Source: Mycobacterium noviomagense
GTDB lineage: Bacteria; Actinomycetota; Actinomycetes; Mycobacteriales; Mycobacteriaceae
Direction: 5' to 3'
Assembly: GCF_010731635.1 (NCBI RefSeq)
Contig: NZ_AP022583.1
Span: 2,108,001-2,172,000, forward strand
DNA length: 64,000 nt
The number at the start of each line of letters is the position of its first letter. Within the stretch, counting starts at the first letter, position 1. A program made the translations under genes and the position numbers. Below the pieces are notes generated by a model that did no database searches, had not been told where the DNA came from, and was given only the letters and a program-made list of their open reading frames with translations. Positions 16,751-25,977 of this stretch are shown here, piece after piece.

Positions 16751-18091
16751 CTAGAGACGCTCGGGCGGACCTGATTTGTGCGGACCGGAATCAGCCGGAC
16801 CAGACTCGGCCGGCCCCGACTCGGGATGAGGTGCACCAGCGGTGGGCGTGCCTGACGGCGGTGCGGGCCCCGGGGGCGCGCCGGAGTGTGGTGGAGGGCT
16901 CTCGTCCTGCAAGTCGGGGCGCGTCGGCAGTATCTCGGTCTCGGCTTCAGCCCCCGACACGGGTTGGCCCGCTGTGTCGTCGCGGCCGAAGAAGCCGTGG
17001 TCGGCTCGGTCGAGGCCGGGGTCGATCAGCGCGGCTTCGGTCCGCAGGCTGAACCAGCCGAGTACAGCACCGCCGATCAGCGCGATCAGACCGGCCGCGG
17101 TGAACGTGATGGGCAAAACTCGTGACCACAGCGCCAGCCGGTCACGCTCGTCGCGGGCCGCGTTGACTTGCGACTCAATGGTTTCCTCGTTGGAGGTGAG
17201 TTTGTAGTCGGCGATCGTCACCTCGGGCTTGAGCGGGTCGCGGGCGAAGTAGTGGTTGGCGTGCTCTTGTTCCTTGACGATGGTGCCCGACACCGGGTCA
17301 ACCCAGAACGTGCGCTGGGCCGCGTAATAGCGCGTCATGGTGATTTTTTCGTCCGGGTTGTCCCCGGGCACGCCCCACATCGCTGCCGATGCGGTGACTT
17401 TGCCGTCGTCGTCATTGGCGTAGAGGGAGGGGTATTTGACTGGGTCGACGAGCTTGCCGTCACCGTCGTAGCCGACGTTCTGGGTGAACCGGTAGGTGGT
17501 CAACCCGTTGACGTCGTCTTGGCCTTGGTAGTTGGCGTCGTACGCCTTCTGGGCGATCGGGTCGAAGTAGGGGTAGGTCTTTTTCTCGGTGTGGAACGGA
17601 AACCGGTAGGACAACCCGTCGTGTGGGAGCGCGATGTTGGTGGGCGGGCTCTCGTCGTTGATGCTGCGGGGTTTTTGCACCGAGCCGCCGGGATGGGTTT
17701 CGTCGGAGACGGCCATCGCCGTTTTGCGGTTGAGGGTGACGGTGTCGACGATCGCCAGCAGCAGCCCGGTGTCCTTTTGCTTGTCGCTGCGCCGCACCGT
17801 GCTGCCGACTTGCAGTGTGACGACGTCGGCGTTGGCGGGCGACTCGACGCTGATCTGCTGCTGCGACACCAGCGGCACGTTCTGGTTGACCACGTAGTGG
17901 TCGCCGGCCATCGACGCGGGATCGAGCGCGGTTCCGTTGCCGTCGCTGATCAACGTGGTGTCAAGATCAAGCGGGATCTTGGTGATCCTGCTGGTGGTGT
18001 ATGTCCACAGCAGCAGCGCGGCGATCAGCAGAGCAGCCCCGAGCCCCATGATTCCGCACGCGGCGATCCGCAACATGACTGCTCGGTTCAC
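16751..18091 (-). CDS. PorA-family membrane protein (DUF3068; Rv0227c orthologue)
   Basis: The protein is 446 residues from GTG 18091, which has AAGGAGG seven nt upstream; the longer frame lacks a site. It has an N-terminal membrane anchor (residues about 10-32), a large extracytoplasmic domain, a second membrane segment near 355-380 and a proline/glycine-rich acidic C-terminal tail. From memory, the corynebacterial and M. smegmatis orthologues (NCgl2760, MSMEG_0317) are needed for lipomannan maturation and LAM synthesis. The tail with repeated ESGP/DSGP units is likely disordered. Confidence 0.88.
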   Translation of the reverse strand: MNRAVMLRIAACGIMGLGAALLIAALLLWTYTTSRITKIPLDLDTTLISDGNGTALDPASMAGDHYVVNQNVPLVSQQQISVESPANADVVTLQVGSTVRRSDKQKDTGLLLAIVDTVTLNRKTAMAVSDETHPGGSVQKPRSINDESPPTNIALPHDGLSYRFPFHTEKKTYPYFDPIAQKAYDANYQGQDDVNGLTTYRFTQNVGYDGDGKLVDPVKYPSLYANDDDGKVTASAAMWGVPGDNPDEKITMTRYYAAQRTFWVDPVSGTIVKEQEHANHYFARDPLKPEVTIADYKLTSNEETIESQVNAARDERDRLALWSRVLPITFTAAGLIALIGGAVLGWFSLRTEAALIDPGLDRADHGFFGRDDTAGQPVSGAEAETEILPTRPDLQDESPPPHSGAPPGPAPPSGTPTAGAPHPESGPAESGPADSGPHKSGPPERL

Positions 18092-18271
18092 GCTGCGTGA
18101 CCTCCTTCTGGTCCGAGATCGCCGCCACCGGCGTGTGACCAGGCAGCGAGGCAAAACCCGTTCGACCCTAACAGCAGACCTTAAGGTCGCGGCTTATGTA
18201 CCGCTTCTCGCTGCAAGCACATGCGGTGTACCCAGCTTGGGCAGTCCGACACCGCACGGCAGACTGTGCTC

Positions 18272-19459
18272 GTGACCGATAATGCGCGGGTTGGTGGCAC
18301 CCGCAGCTTCCTGCCGGCCGTGGAAGGCATGCGCGCCTGTGCAGCTATCGGGGTGGTCGTCACCCACGTCGCTTTCCAGACCGGTCACTCCAGCGGTATC
18401 GATGGCCGCTTGTTCGGCCGTTTCGACTTCGCTGTCGCGGTGTTCTTCGCCCTGTCGGGTTTTTTGCTGTGGCGCGGGCATGCCGCGGCGGCACGAGGCC
18501 TCGGGTTCCCGCCGGCGACGGGTCACTATCTGCGCTCCCGGGTGGTACGTATCATGCCCGGCTACGTGGTGGCCGTCGTCGTGATCCTGTGCCTGCTGCC
18601 TGATGCCGATCACGCCAGCCTGACGGTGTGGCTGGCGAACCTGTCGCTCACCCAGATCTACGTTCCGCTCACCCTGACGGCGGGGTTGACGCAGATGTGG
18701 AGCTTGTCGGTTGAGGTCAGCTTCTATCTGGCCTTGCCTATCCTGGCGCTGCTGGCCCGGCGCATCCCGGTCCGGCTGCGGATACCGGTGATCGCGGCTG
18801 TCGCAGTCGCGAGTTGGGCATGGGGCTGGATCCCGTTCGGGGCGACGCCGGGGCTCAACCCGCTGAACTGGCCGCCGGCGTTTTTCTCGTGGTTCGCTGC
18901 AGGCATGCTGCTGGCCGAATGGCTTCACACCCCGCTCGGGCTGCCGCACTGGTTGGCGCGGCGCAGGGTGCTAATCGCCGGCGTCGCACTGGCCGCGTAC
19001 CTGATCGGGGCATCCCCGTTGGCCGGCCCGGCCGGGCTGACACCCAGCACCGCAGCGCAATTCACCGTCAAGACCGCGATGGGCGCGCTGCTGGCCTTCG
19101 CGTTGGTCGCGCCGCTGGTACTGGACCGGCCCGACACCCCGCACCGCTTCCTGGCCACTGCGGGCATGGTGACCTTGGGCCGCTGGTCTTATGGCATTTT
19201 CGTCTGGCACCTGGCCGCGTTGGCCATGGTGTTTCCGGTGATCGGTGAATTCGCGTTCAGCGGTTCGATGCCCGTCGTGCTGGTGTTGACGCTGATATTC
19301 GCCATCGCGATCGCCGCGGTCAGCTACGCGCTCGTCGAGTCACCGTGCCGAGAAGCGTTGCGCCGCTGGGAACATCGCAGCACGCAGCCAGGGCAAGACC
19401 CGCGGGATGTTCCGGGGCTCGAACCGGTCAGCAGTGTTGCCGCGCCTGCAACCGCGTAA
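18272..19459 (+). CDS. Membrane acyltransferase, TmaT-like (Rv0228 orthologue)
   Basis: An acyltransferase-3 family membrane protein of about 395 residues with ten or so hydrophobic segments. The family signature is seen in LPAVEGMRACAAIGVVVTHV near the start, FFALSGFLLWRG and LSVEVSFYLALP. As I recall, the C. glutamicum homologue TmaT acetylates trehalose mycolates before MmpL transport, and Rv0228 is its mycobacterial counterpart. The GTG at 18272 is a best guess; an ATG at 18221 would add 17 residues. Its last 32 nt overlap the convergent acyl-CoA ligase gene. Confidence 0.85.
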   Translation: MTDNARVGGTRSFLPAVEGMRACAAIGVVVTHVAFQTGHSSGIDGRLFGRFDFAVAVFFALSGFLLWRGHAAAARGLGFPPATGHYLRSRVVRIMPGYVVAVVVILCLLPDADHASLTVWLANLSLTQIYVPLTLTAGLTQMWSLSVEVSFYLALPILALLARRIPVRLRIPVIAAVAVASWAWGWIPFGATPGLNPLNWPPAFFSWFAAGMLLAEWLHTPLGLPHWLARRRVLIAGVALAAYLIGASPLAGPAGLTPSTAAQFTVKTAMGALLAFALVAPLVLDRPDTPHRFLATAGMVTLGRWSYGIFVWHLAALAMVFPVIGEFAFSGSMPVVLVLTLIFAIAIAAVSYALVESPCREALRRWEHRSTQPGQDPRDVPGLEPVSSVAAPATA

Positions 19460-20906
19460 TGACATCGGCGCGCACCGCCGAGCGGCGCGCCTTACCGGCG
19501 TCGTCGCGCAGTGGGGCGTCGACGAATTCCACGGCGCGCGGCACCTTGTAAGCAGCGATACGCTCGCGTAGAAACGCTTGCAGCGCTTCCTCGTTCAGCG
19601 CCGACCCGTCGCAGGTGTGTACCAGCGCGTAGGGCACCTGACCCAGATCGTCATCGGGGGCACCCACGACCAGACACGACAGCACGTCGGGATGCGCCGA
19701 TAGCGCATTCTCGATCTCGGCGGGATACACGTTGCGGCCGCCGACCGTGAACATGTCGACGCGGCGGTCCGACAGGTAGAGGTAGCCGTCGGCGTCGAAG
19801 TAGCCGAGATCACCCAGCGAGTCCCAGCCGTCGCGGGACTTGGCCGAGACACCGACGTAGCGATAGGTCGGCGGGGTGCCCGGGCTGGGCCGCATATAGA
19901 TCTCGCCGACCACGCCGGGCGGGCACTCGCGGCCGTCGTCGTCGAGCACCTTCATTTCGCCGGCGACGACGACGCCCACCGACCCCGGGTGGGTCAGCCA
20001 CTGCTCGCCGGAGATGAACGTCAACGCCTGAAGTTCGGTGCCGCCGTAGAGCTCCCACACCTTCTCCGGGCCGAGTAGGTCGATCCAGGCCTGTTTGATT
20101 GCGGGCGGGCACGGCGCCCCGAGATGCCAGAACCGCCGGATCGACGACAGGTCGTAGGCATCGGGGTTGGCGCAGTAGACCGGCAGCAGCCGCTGCATGA
20201 TCGTCGGCACCGTCGTCAAGAAGGTGACGCGATGCTCGGTGATGAGGCGTAGAAACTCATGCGGCTCGAACCGGCTCATCAGCACCAGGTGGTGGCGCAT
20301 CAGCAACGCGATCACCGCCGTCGTGAGGCCGGTGTTGTGGGTCAGCGGCACCGAGACCAGGGTGGTGTCGCCCTCCTGGGCGCCCAGCGGATAGCCGATG
20401 ATGGGCGGTATCCGGCTGTCGCCGCCGGCTTCGATGAGCTTGGGACGTCCGGTGCTGCCGCCGGACGCCATCGACTTCCAGCACGGTGAAACCGCTTCCG
20501 GCAGCGGGGCGTCCGAGGTATCAGGCATGAAACCGGCTGGAATGCTTGGGATTTCACCTTTAGGATCTTCGCGCCCGACCAGCAGTGCTCGCGGCCGCAG
20601 TTCCAGTAAGCCCTCGAATTCCGGGCCGGGGAGCCGCGGGGACAACGGCTGGGGCACCGCCCCGAGTTTCCAGCACGCGACCGCCGCCTGTATCCATTCG
20701 ACGGAGTTGGGCAGCACGATCGTCACGTAGTCGCCGACACCGACGCCGCGTTCGGCGTAGGCGCGGGCCAGCCGGTTGGTCGAGGTGTCCAGTTCGGCGC
20801 GGGTGATGGTGCGTCCGTCGCAGGTGACCGCCGGTTCGTCCGGCGCCATTTCGGCCAGCCGCGAGATCTGGGTGCTGATCGGCGGCACCGGTTCAGGCTG
20901 TGTCAC
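19428..20906 (-). CDS. Acyl-CoA ligase (bile-acid/aromatic-acid ligase-like)
   Basis: A 492-residue ANL ligase. MASGGSTGRPKLIEAGG (about residue 150) is the P-loop, ELYGGTE the A5 motif, and DGWDSLGDLG with YLSDRRVDMFTVGGRNVYP the hinge region; the C-terminal catalytic lysine lies in DDAGKARR. The start is GTG 20906, because it overlaps the php stop as GTGA, a sign of translational coupling. This gene takes the place of Rv0229c in the M. tuberculosis order. Coupling to a lactonase suggests that it activates a hydroxy acid released from a lactone. Confidence 0.88.
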   Translation of the reverse strand: MTQPEPVPPISTQISRLAEMAPDEPAVTCDGRTITRAELDTSTNRLARAYAERGVGVGDYVTIVLPNSVEWIQAAVACWKLGAVPQPLSPRLPGPEFEGLLELRPRALLVGREDPKGEIPSIPAGFMPDTSDAPLPEAVSPCWKSMASGGSTGRPKLIEAGGDSRIPPIIGYPLGAQEGDTTLVSVPLTHNTGLTTAVIALLMRHHLVLMSRFEPHEFLRLITEHRVTFLTTVPTIMQRLLPVYCANPDAYDLSSIRRFWHLGAPCPPAIKQAWIDLLGPEKVWELYGGTELQALTFISGEQWLTHPGSVGVVVAGEMKVLDDDGRECPPGVVGEIYMRPSPGTPPTYRYVGVSAKSRDGWDSLGDLGYFDADGYLYLSDRRVDMFTVGGRNVYPAEIENALSAHPDVLSCLVVGAPDDDLGQVPYALVHTCDGSALNEEALQAFLRERIAAYKVPRAVEFVDAPLRDDAGKARRSAVRADVITRLQARQHC

Positions 20907-21883
20907 TGGTACGCGCCCTGGCGTTCGAAGATGCGGCGCGGGTTGTCGACGAGCATGGTGTGCAGCTGCTCGTCGGTGACGCCGCGCTCCTTGAGCGCAG
21001 GGATCACGTCGTTGTGGATATGCAGGTAGTGCCAATTTGGCGCAGCAACCCGCAGCAGGTCTTCGGGCAGCGCATCGAAGAAGCAGTTGGCGTCGTGGGA
21101 GAGCACCATCTTGTCGGCGTGCCCGCGCTCGCACATCCGCGCCACGGTGTTCACCCGGTCTTCGAACGGCAGGAACGCGTCGATGCCGAACCGGTCCATG
21201 CCGATGTAAGACCCGTTGTTGATCAGCTCTTGCAGGTAGTCGATGTCGGTGGTGTCGCCGGAGTGACCGATCACCACGCGGGACAGGTCGACACCTTCCT
21301 CGGCGAAGATGCGTTGCTGCTCGAGGCCGCGCCGGGTGACCGCGTGGGTGTGGGTGGAGATCGGCACACCGGTGCGCTTGTGGGCCTGCGCGACGGCGCG
21401 CAGCACCCGTTCAACTCCGGGGGTGACGCCGGGTTCGTCGGTGGCGCACTTGAGGATTGCGGCTTTGACCCCGGTGTCGGCGATGCCCTGCTCGATGTCT
21501 CGGACGAACAGGTCCGTCATGATCTCGGGACCGTCCAGTGGCGCGCCCGGGCCGAGATAGTGGAAGCAGAACGGGACGTCGTTGTAGGTGTACAAGCCGG
21601 TCGCGACGACGATATTCAGCTCGGTGGCTTGTGCGATCCGCGCGATGCGCGGAATGTAGCGGCCCAGCCCGATGACCGTGAGGTCGACGATGGTGTCGAC
21701 GCCGCGGGACTTCAGCTCGTTGAGGCGCTCGATCGCGTCGGCCTCGCGTCTGGCCTCGTCGCCCCAGCTTTCCGGGTAGTTCTGGACGACCTCGGTGGTC
21801 ATGACGAACACGTGCTCGTGCATGAGGGTGACGCCGAGATCGGTGGTATTGATGGGTCCCCGTGCGGTATTCACTTGCGCCAC
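20903..21883 (-). CDS. php: Phosphotriesterase-like lactonase
   Basis: The 326-residue TIM-barrel amidohydrolase is the Rv0230c orthologue, a phosphotriesterase-like lactonase that hydrolyses lactones such as acyl-homoserine lactones and, weakly, phosphotriesters. The binuclear metal ligands are all seen: HEH (about residues 22-24), the bridging lysine in AAILKCATDE, His in STHTHA, His in VIGHSGD and Asp in LSHDAN. The start is GTG 21883. It overlaps the downstream ligase by 4 nt. Confidence 0.92.
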   Translation of the reverse strand: MAQVNTARGPINTTDLGVTLMHEHVFVMTTEVVQNYPESWGDEARREADAIERLNELKSRGVDTIVDLTVIGLGRYIPRIARIAQATELNIVVATGLYTYNDVPFCFHYLGPGAPLDGPEIMTDLFVRDIEQGIADTGVKAAILKCATDEPGVTPGVERVLRAVAQAHKRTGVPISTHTHAVTRRGLEQQRIFAEEGVDLSRVVIGHSGDTTDIDYLQELINNGSYIGMDRFGIDAFLPFEDRVNTVARMCERGHADKMVLSHDANCFFDALPEDLLRVAAPNWHYLHIHNDVIPALKERGVTDEQLHTMLVDNPRRIFERQGAYQ

Positions 21884-22019
21884 GCAGCCGATGCTAGAGC
21901 GATCGGGTGGCGCTGTCGGTGGATTGGGAAGCGCGGGCTATCCGCTCCGGGACATCCCGAGTGTGCGGCGCGACGCGGGGCAGGGGCGTACGGATCCACA
22001 CACCGGCTGGCCCTTGATG

Positions 22020-22035
22020 AGTGAACTGGCTCACA
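22020..22035 (+). promoter_or_regulatory. CRP-like site upstream of TetR-R2lox
   Basis: AGTGA-ACTGGC-TCACA keeps the GTGA-N6-TCAC core of cyclic-AMP receptor protein sites (consensus TGTGA-N6-TCACA). It lies 5 bp upstream of the TetR palindrome and 37 bp before the ATG. Confidence 0.4.
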
Positions 22036-22040
22036 CTAAA

Positions 22041-22055
22041 ATGACCACTGGTCAT
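22041..22055 (+). promoter_or_regulatory. Perfect palindrome, probable TetR operator
   Basis: ATGACCACTGGTCAT is a perfect 7-1-7 palindrome 17 bp before the TetR start. It is the size and position expected for an autoregulatory TetR operator that would also control the coupled R2lox gene. Confidence 0.6.
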
Positions 22056-22072
22056 CGACACGAGGAGGACCG

Positions 22073-22744
22073 ATGCCGACAGTGACGTGGGCGCGGGTGG
22101 ACCCGGCGCGTCGGGCAGCGGTGGTAGAGGCCGCGGAGGCGGAGTTCGGTGCGCATGGGTTTTCCCGCGGCAGCCTGAACGTCATCGCGCGGCGCGCCGG
22201 GGTGGCCAAAGGCAGCCTGTTCCAGTACTTCGCGGACAAGCGCGACCTCTACGCGTTCATCGCCGACGTCGGAAGCCAGCGGGTGCGGTCCTACATGGAA
22301 GCACGCATTCGCGAGCTCGATCCGAGCCGGCCGTTCTTCGAATTTCTCACCGACCTGCTCGACGACTGGGTCGCGTACTTCGCCGACCATCCCCGGGAGC
22401 GAGCGCTTCATGCCGCGGCGAGTTTCGAGGTAGATACCGACGCCCGCATCAGTGTGCGCTCCGTGATCCACCGGCATTACTTAGAGGTCTTGCGGCCGCT
22501 GGTGCGCGACGCTCAAGCTCGCGGTGATTTACGGGCGGACGCCGACACCGACGCATTGTTGTCGTTGCTGTTGCTGATCTTTCCGCACCTGGCGCTCGCA
22601 CCCTACGTGCGTGGCATGGATCCGATCCTTGGCCTCGACGAGCCCACCCCCGAGCAGCCGGCGCTGGCAGTGCGCCGACTGGTCGCGGTGCTCTCGGCCG
22701 CGTTCTCGCCGGCTAAGCAGCCAATGAAAAAGGAGGTCACATGA
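22073..22744 (+). CDS. TetR-family regulator (Rv0232 orthologue)
   Basis: A 223-residue TetR repressor with the helix-turn-helix [27 protein letters not shown] at residues about 35-60. The start has GAGGAGG upstream. Its stop overlaps the next start as ATGA, and AAGGAGG for that gene lies inside its last codons, so expression of the two is coupled. The palindrome at 22041-22055 is the likely operator. Order and size match Rv0232. Confidence 0.9.
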   Translation: MPTVTWARVDPARRAAVVEAAEAEFGAHGFSRGSLNVIARRAGVAKGSLFQYFADKRDLYAFIADVGSQRVRSYMEARIRELDPSRPFFEFLTDLLDDWVAYFADHPRERALHAAASFEVDTDARISVRSVIHRHYLEVLRPLVRDAQARGDLRADADTDALLSLLLLIFPHLALAPYVRGMDPILGLDEPTPEQPALAVRRLVAVLSAAFSPAKQPMKKEVT

Positions 22745-23682
22745 CACGCACACAGTACGGTTCACTGGCCGCGGGCGGCCTGAACTGGGACAGCTTGCCG
22801 CTCAAGCTCTTTGCCGGTGGCAACGAGAAATTCTGGAATCCCGCCGACATCGACTTCTCCCGCGACCGGGCCGATTGGGAGGCACTATCTGACCGGGAAC
22901 GCGACTACGCCACCCGGCTGTGCGCGGAGTTCATCGCCGGCGAGGAAGCGGTCACCAAGGACATCCAGCCATTCATGGCCGCGATGCGGGCCGAAGGGCG
23001 GCTGGGCGACGAAATGTATCTGACGCAGTTCGCGTTCGAGGAGGCCAAGCACACCCAGGTGTTCCGGCTCTGGCTCGACGCCGTCGGCGTCACCGACGAC
23101 CTGCACAGTTACTTCGACGACCTGCCGGCATACCGGCAGATCTTCAACGACGAACTGCCCGAATCGCTCAACGCGCTTTACGTGGATCCCTCGCCGGCCG
23201 CACAGGTTCGGGCGTCGGTGACCTACAACCACATCGTCGAGGGCATGTTGGCCCTGACCGGTTACTACGCCTGGCACAAGATCTGCGTAGAACGCGGCAT
23301 TCTGCCCGGGATGCAGCAGTTGGTGCAGCACATCGGTGACGACGAGCGCCGCCACATGGCGTGGGGCACCTTCACCTGTCGGCGCCACGTCGCCGCCGAC
23401 GACACGAATTGGACGGTGTTCGAAACCCGGATGAACGAGCTGATCCCGCTGGGCCAGCGCCTCATCGACGAGGGTTTTGCGCTGTATGCCCCCGACGTTC
23501 CGTTCGACCTGTCACTGGATGAGTTCATGGCCTACGCCACCGACAAAGGGATGCGACGACTCGGCACGATCAGCAGCGCCCGCGGACGTCCGCTCGACGA
23601 AATCGACCTCGACTATTCGCCGCTGCAACTGGAGGACACTTTCGGCGACGAGGACGCGAAGGCGCTGGCCGCTTCGGCCTGA
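22741..23682 (+). CDS. R2lox: R2-like ligand-binding oxidase (Rv0233 orthologue, once called nrdB)
   Basis: A 313-residue ferritin-fold protein with a Mn/Fe cofactor. Numbering agrees exactly with the characterised M. tuberculosis protein: ligands Glu68, Glu101, His104, Glu167, Glu202 and His205 are in place, as are Val71 and Tyr162, which form the Val-Tyr ether cross-link. This separates it from true ribonucleotide reductase R2. It binds a fatty acid at the metal site and is thought to be a two-electron oxidase of unknown substrate. It is translationally coupled to the TetR gene. Confidence 0.93.
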   Translation: MTRTQYGSLAAGGLNWDSLPLKLFAGGNEKFWNPADIDFSRDRADWEALSDRERDYATRLCAEFIAGEEAVTKDIQPFMAAMRAEGRLGDEMYLTQFAFEEAKHTQVFRLWLDAVGVTDDLHSYFDDLPAYRQIFNDELPESLNALYVDPSPAAQVRASVTYNHIVEGMLALTGYYAWHKICVERGILPGMQQLVQHIGDDERRHMAWGTFTCRRHVAADDTNWTVFETRMNELIPLGQRLIDEGFALYAPDVPFDLSLDEFMAYATDKGMRRLGTISSARGRPLDEIDLDYSPLQLEDTFGDEDAKALAASA

Positions 23683-23694
23683 GGCCATCTAGCG

Positions 23695-25110
23695 CTACTC
23701 GACCTTCTTCCCGCCGCCGGCGTCACCGCTGTCTGCTGAGCCGACCCACACGGTCTTGGCGTTGCAGAACTCGCGGATCCCGTGGCCGGAAAGCTCACGG
23801 CCGTAACCGGAGCGCTTTACGCCGCCGAACGGCAGCTCGGGGTAGGACACCACCATCCCGTTGATGAAGACCTGCCCGGCTTCGATGTCGTCGATGAAGC
23901 GCTGCTGTTCGTCCTCGTCGCGGGTCCAGGCGTTGGAGCCCAGCCCGAACGTGGTGGCGTTGGCGATCTCGATCGCCTCGTCGATGTCGGCGGCGCGATA
24001 CACCGAGGCCACCGGCCCGAATACCTCCTCGCAGAAGATCGGAATATCGCGGCTGATGTCGGTGATCACCGTCGGGGGATAGAACCAGCCCGGCCGGTCC
24101 AGACGCTTTCCGCCGCAACGGATTACCGCGCCGGCGGCGGCGGCCTCGTCGACGAGCTTCTCGACGTCGGCGCGGCCGGACTCGGTGGCCAGCGGACCGA
24201 CGTCGGTGTCCGGATCTGTCGGATCGCCGACCCGCAGCGCGGCCATCTTCTCGGCGAACTTGTCCACGAACTCGTCATAGATGTCGGTGTGGACGATGAA
24301 CCGTTTGGCGGCAATGCAGGATTGGCCGTTGTTTTGCACCCGCGCAGTGACCGCGGTGCTGACCGCCGCATCGAGATCGGCCGACGGCATCACGATGAAC
24401 GGGTCGCTGCCGCCGAGTTCGAGCACGGTCGGCTTGATCTCGTCGCCGGCGATCGCCGCCACCGACTGTCCCGCCGGCTCGCTGCCGGTCAGCGTCGCCG
24501 CCGCCACCCGTGGGTCACGCAGGATGGTTTCCACCGCGCTGGACGGGACGAGCAGCGTCTGGAAACAACCCTCCGGGAACCCGCCGCGAGCGATCACGTC
24601 AGCGAGATAGAGCGCCGTCTGCGGGACGTTGGAGGCGTGCTTGAGGATCCCGACATTGCCGGCCATCAGCGCGGGGGCGGCGAACCGCACCGCCTGCCAG
24701 AGCGGGAAGTTCCACGGCATGACGGCCAGCACCACCCCCAGCGGCTGATACCGGGTGTACGCCTTGGCCGCGTTCACCGCTGCAGCGTCGGCCGGCTCGT
24801 CGGCCAGCAGCTGCTCGGCGTTCTCGGCGTAATACCGAAATCCCTTGGCGCACTTGAGTACTTCGGCCTTGGATGCCGCCAGCGTCTTGCCCATCTCGAG
24901 GGTCATCATTGCCGCGGTCTCGTCGGCCTCGGCCTCCAGCAGGTCGGCCGTCGCGCGCGTCCACTCGGCACGCTGAGCGAAGCTGGTGCGGCGGTAGTCG
25001 AGGAAGCGGGCATGCGCCCGCGCGATGGCCGCGTCGATTTCCTCGTTGGTCGCCGGATTGAACGTCTTGACTGTCTCTCCAGTGGCCGGGTTGATCGTGG
25101 CGATGGGCAT
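23695..25110 (-). CDS. gabD1: NADP-dependent succinate-semialdehyde dehydrogenase GabD1
   Basis: A 471-residue aldehyde dehydrogenase orthologous to Rv0234c. The general base is in VLELGGSDPFIV (about residue 230), the nucleophile in NNGQSCIAAKRF (about 265), and EEVFGPVASV follows. It oxidises succinic semialdehyde to succinate and so completes the 2-oxoglutarate to succinate route used in mycobacteria. The C-terminal tail is charged (GGGKKVE). The 52-bp leader upstream is duplicated before the next gene. The accessory island begins just behind it and carries a second succinic semialdehyde dehydrogenase. Confidence 0.92.
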   Translation of the reverse strand: MPIATINPATGETVKTFNPATNEEIDAAIARAHARFLDYRRTSFAQRAEWTRATADLLEAEADETAAMMTLEMGKTLAASKAEVLKCAKGFRYYAENAEQLLADEPADAAAVNAAKAYTRYQPLGVVLAVMPWNFPLWQAVRFAAPALMAGNVGILKHASNVPQTALYLADVIARGGFPEGCFQTLLVPSSAVETILRDPRVAAATLTGSEPAGQSVAAIAGDEIKPTVLELGGSDPFIVMPSADLDAAVSTAVTARVQNNGQSCIAAKRFIVHTDIYDEFVDKFAEKMAALRVGDPTDPDTDVGPLATESGRADVEKLVDEAAAAGAVIRCGGKRLDRPGWFYPPTVITDISRDIPIFCEEVFGPVASVYRAADIDEAIEIANATTFGLGSNAWTRDEDEQQRFIDDIEAGQVFINGMVVSYPELPFGGVKRSGYGRELSGHGIREFCNAKTVWVGSADSGDAGGGKKVE

Positions 25111-25162
25111 GCTGACATCCTTCTGCTACTCGACCTACTAAACCAACCTCCAGCCTGCCACC
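25111..25162 (-). repeat. Leader copy A, upstream of gabD1
   Basis: This 52-bp segment directly before the gabD1 ATG aligns without gaps to 25613-25664, with 41 of 52 positions the same, including an identical CTCCAGCCTGCCA block. On the coding strand it reads TGGCAGGCTGGAG about 40-50 nt before each ATG and AGGATGTCA just before the start. It may be a shared promoter or operator, or the trace of a duplication. Confidence 0.65.
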
Positions 25163-25207
25163 GCGGGCGCCGGCGCAGGCGCCTGATCGAAACAGCGACG
25201 TCTACCG

Positions 25208-25612
25208 CTACCCGCGTCCGATTCCTGGTAGGGCATCGCCGGCCAACTCCGCACGGACCGCGGCGTGGGCTCGCGGGGTCACCGGATCCAGCAGGTCGTC
25301 GTAACTCTCTTCCCTGTCGACGTAGGCCGCGACGCGAGGACACAGCGCCACGATGCGCTTACCTGTCGTGCGGGTGTCGTCGAGTGCCGTCATGATCAAT
25401 CGGTCGGTCAGCCCACGGCTGCGGGATTCGTCGCTGACCTTGGTGTGGTAGAAGATGCGCTGCCTGTCGGTGTCGACGTAGGCCGTGAGCCCGACCTCGA
25501 CGCCGTCGACGCTGATCGCATACCGCCGGTGTCTCAGCTCGGCGGCGTTGGTAATGACCGGGTCGCCGCTGACGCCCCGATCCGACTGCCGCCTCTTTCG
25601 AAGAAATGACAT
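25208..25612 (-). CDS. Short GNAT-type N-acetyltransferase
   Basis: A 134-residue protein with basic N-terminus (MSFLRKRRQSD) and the compact Gtn/YidJ-like acetyltransferase fold: RRYAISVDGVEVGLTAYV, RIFYHTKVSDESRSRGLTDRLI (acetyl-CoA loop and helix, kept below as residues about 60-85) and KRIVALCPRVAAYV. These small enzymes acetylate unknown amines or act as binding proteins. The ATG at 25612 is preceded by AGGATGTCACC. It lies behind gabD1 in opposite order of transcription start but on the same strand, with a leader similar to that of gabD1. Confidence 0.75.
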   Translation of the reverse strand: MSFLRKRRQSDRGVSGDPVITNAAELRHRRYAISVDGVEVGLTAYVDTDRQRIFYHTKVSDESRSRGLTDRLIMTALDDTRTTGKRIVALCPRVAAYVDREESYDDLLDPVTPRAHAAVRAELAGDALPGIGRG

Positions 25613-25664
25613 GGTGACATCCTGCGGCTGCTCGATCGACAGAACCGCCCTCCAGCCTGCCACT
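25613..25664 (-). repeat. Leader copy B, upstream of the GNAT gene
   Basis: The partner of 25111-25162: about 79 percent identical over 52 bp with no gaps, placed at the same distance (immediately upstream) from its ATG. The most conserved part is CTCCAGCCTGCCA at the far end from the gene. Confidence 0.65.
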
Positions 25665-25977
25665 ATCGAGTGCGAAGGATTGGATCCGCGCCCCTTTTTG
25701 ACTGACGAAGCTGCGGCGTCACCCTTCAGTCCGGACGAGTGAACCACCGCTGCGAACGGTCTACGCACGCGGCCACCGGCGCCAGCCTTATCGCGGATGA
25801 AGTCAAGCTGCGGGTCCGGCTCGCGGTGGCACGAGCGCAGGAAGTGTTGGAGCCTCCCTGACTAACGCATGGTGAGTCGTGGCAACTGCCGTCAGGCGCA
25901 ACAGCTCGCAGCCGTAGCGTCGCGCTTCCCCGCAGCCGCAGGTTTTGTCGGTAGGTCGTGGGATGCTCACAGCTGAG
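25665..25977. other. Gap between GNAT gene and tnpB, probably containing the left end of the element
   Basis: About 310 bp with no convincing gene. A short forward reading ending ...RLAVARAQEVLEPP before a TGA near 25860 looks like the tail of a lost coding region. The GC-rich repeats of CGCAGCCG type at about 25900-25940 may belong to the left end of the tnpB element, but I cannot fix the boundary. Confidence 0.4.

Noticed and set aside
22741..23682. Ribonucleotide reductase R2 (nrdB)
   Set aside because: The Val71-Tyr162 cross-link pair and ligand pattern are those of R2lox, and no partner nrdA or radical-transfer tyrosine path is evident.
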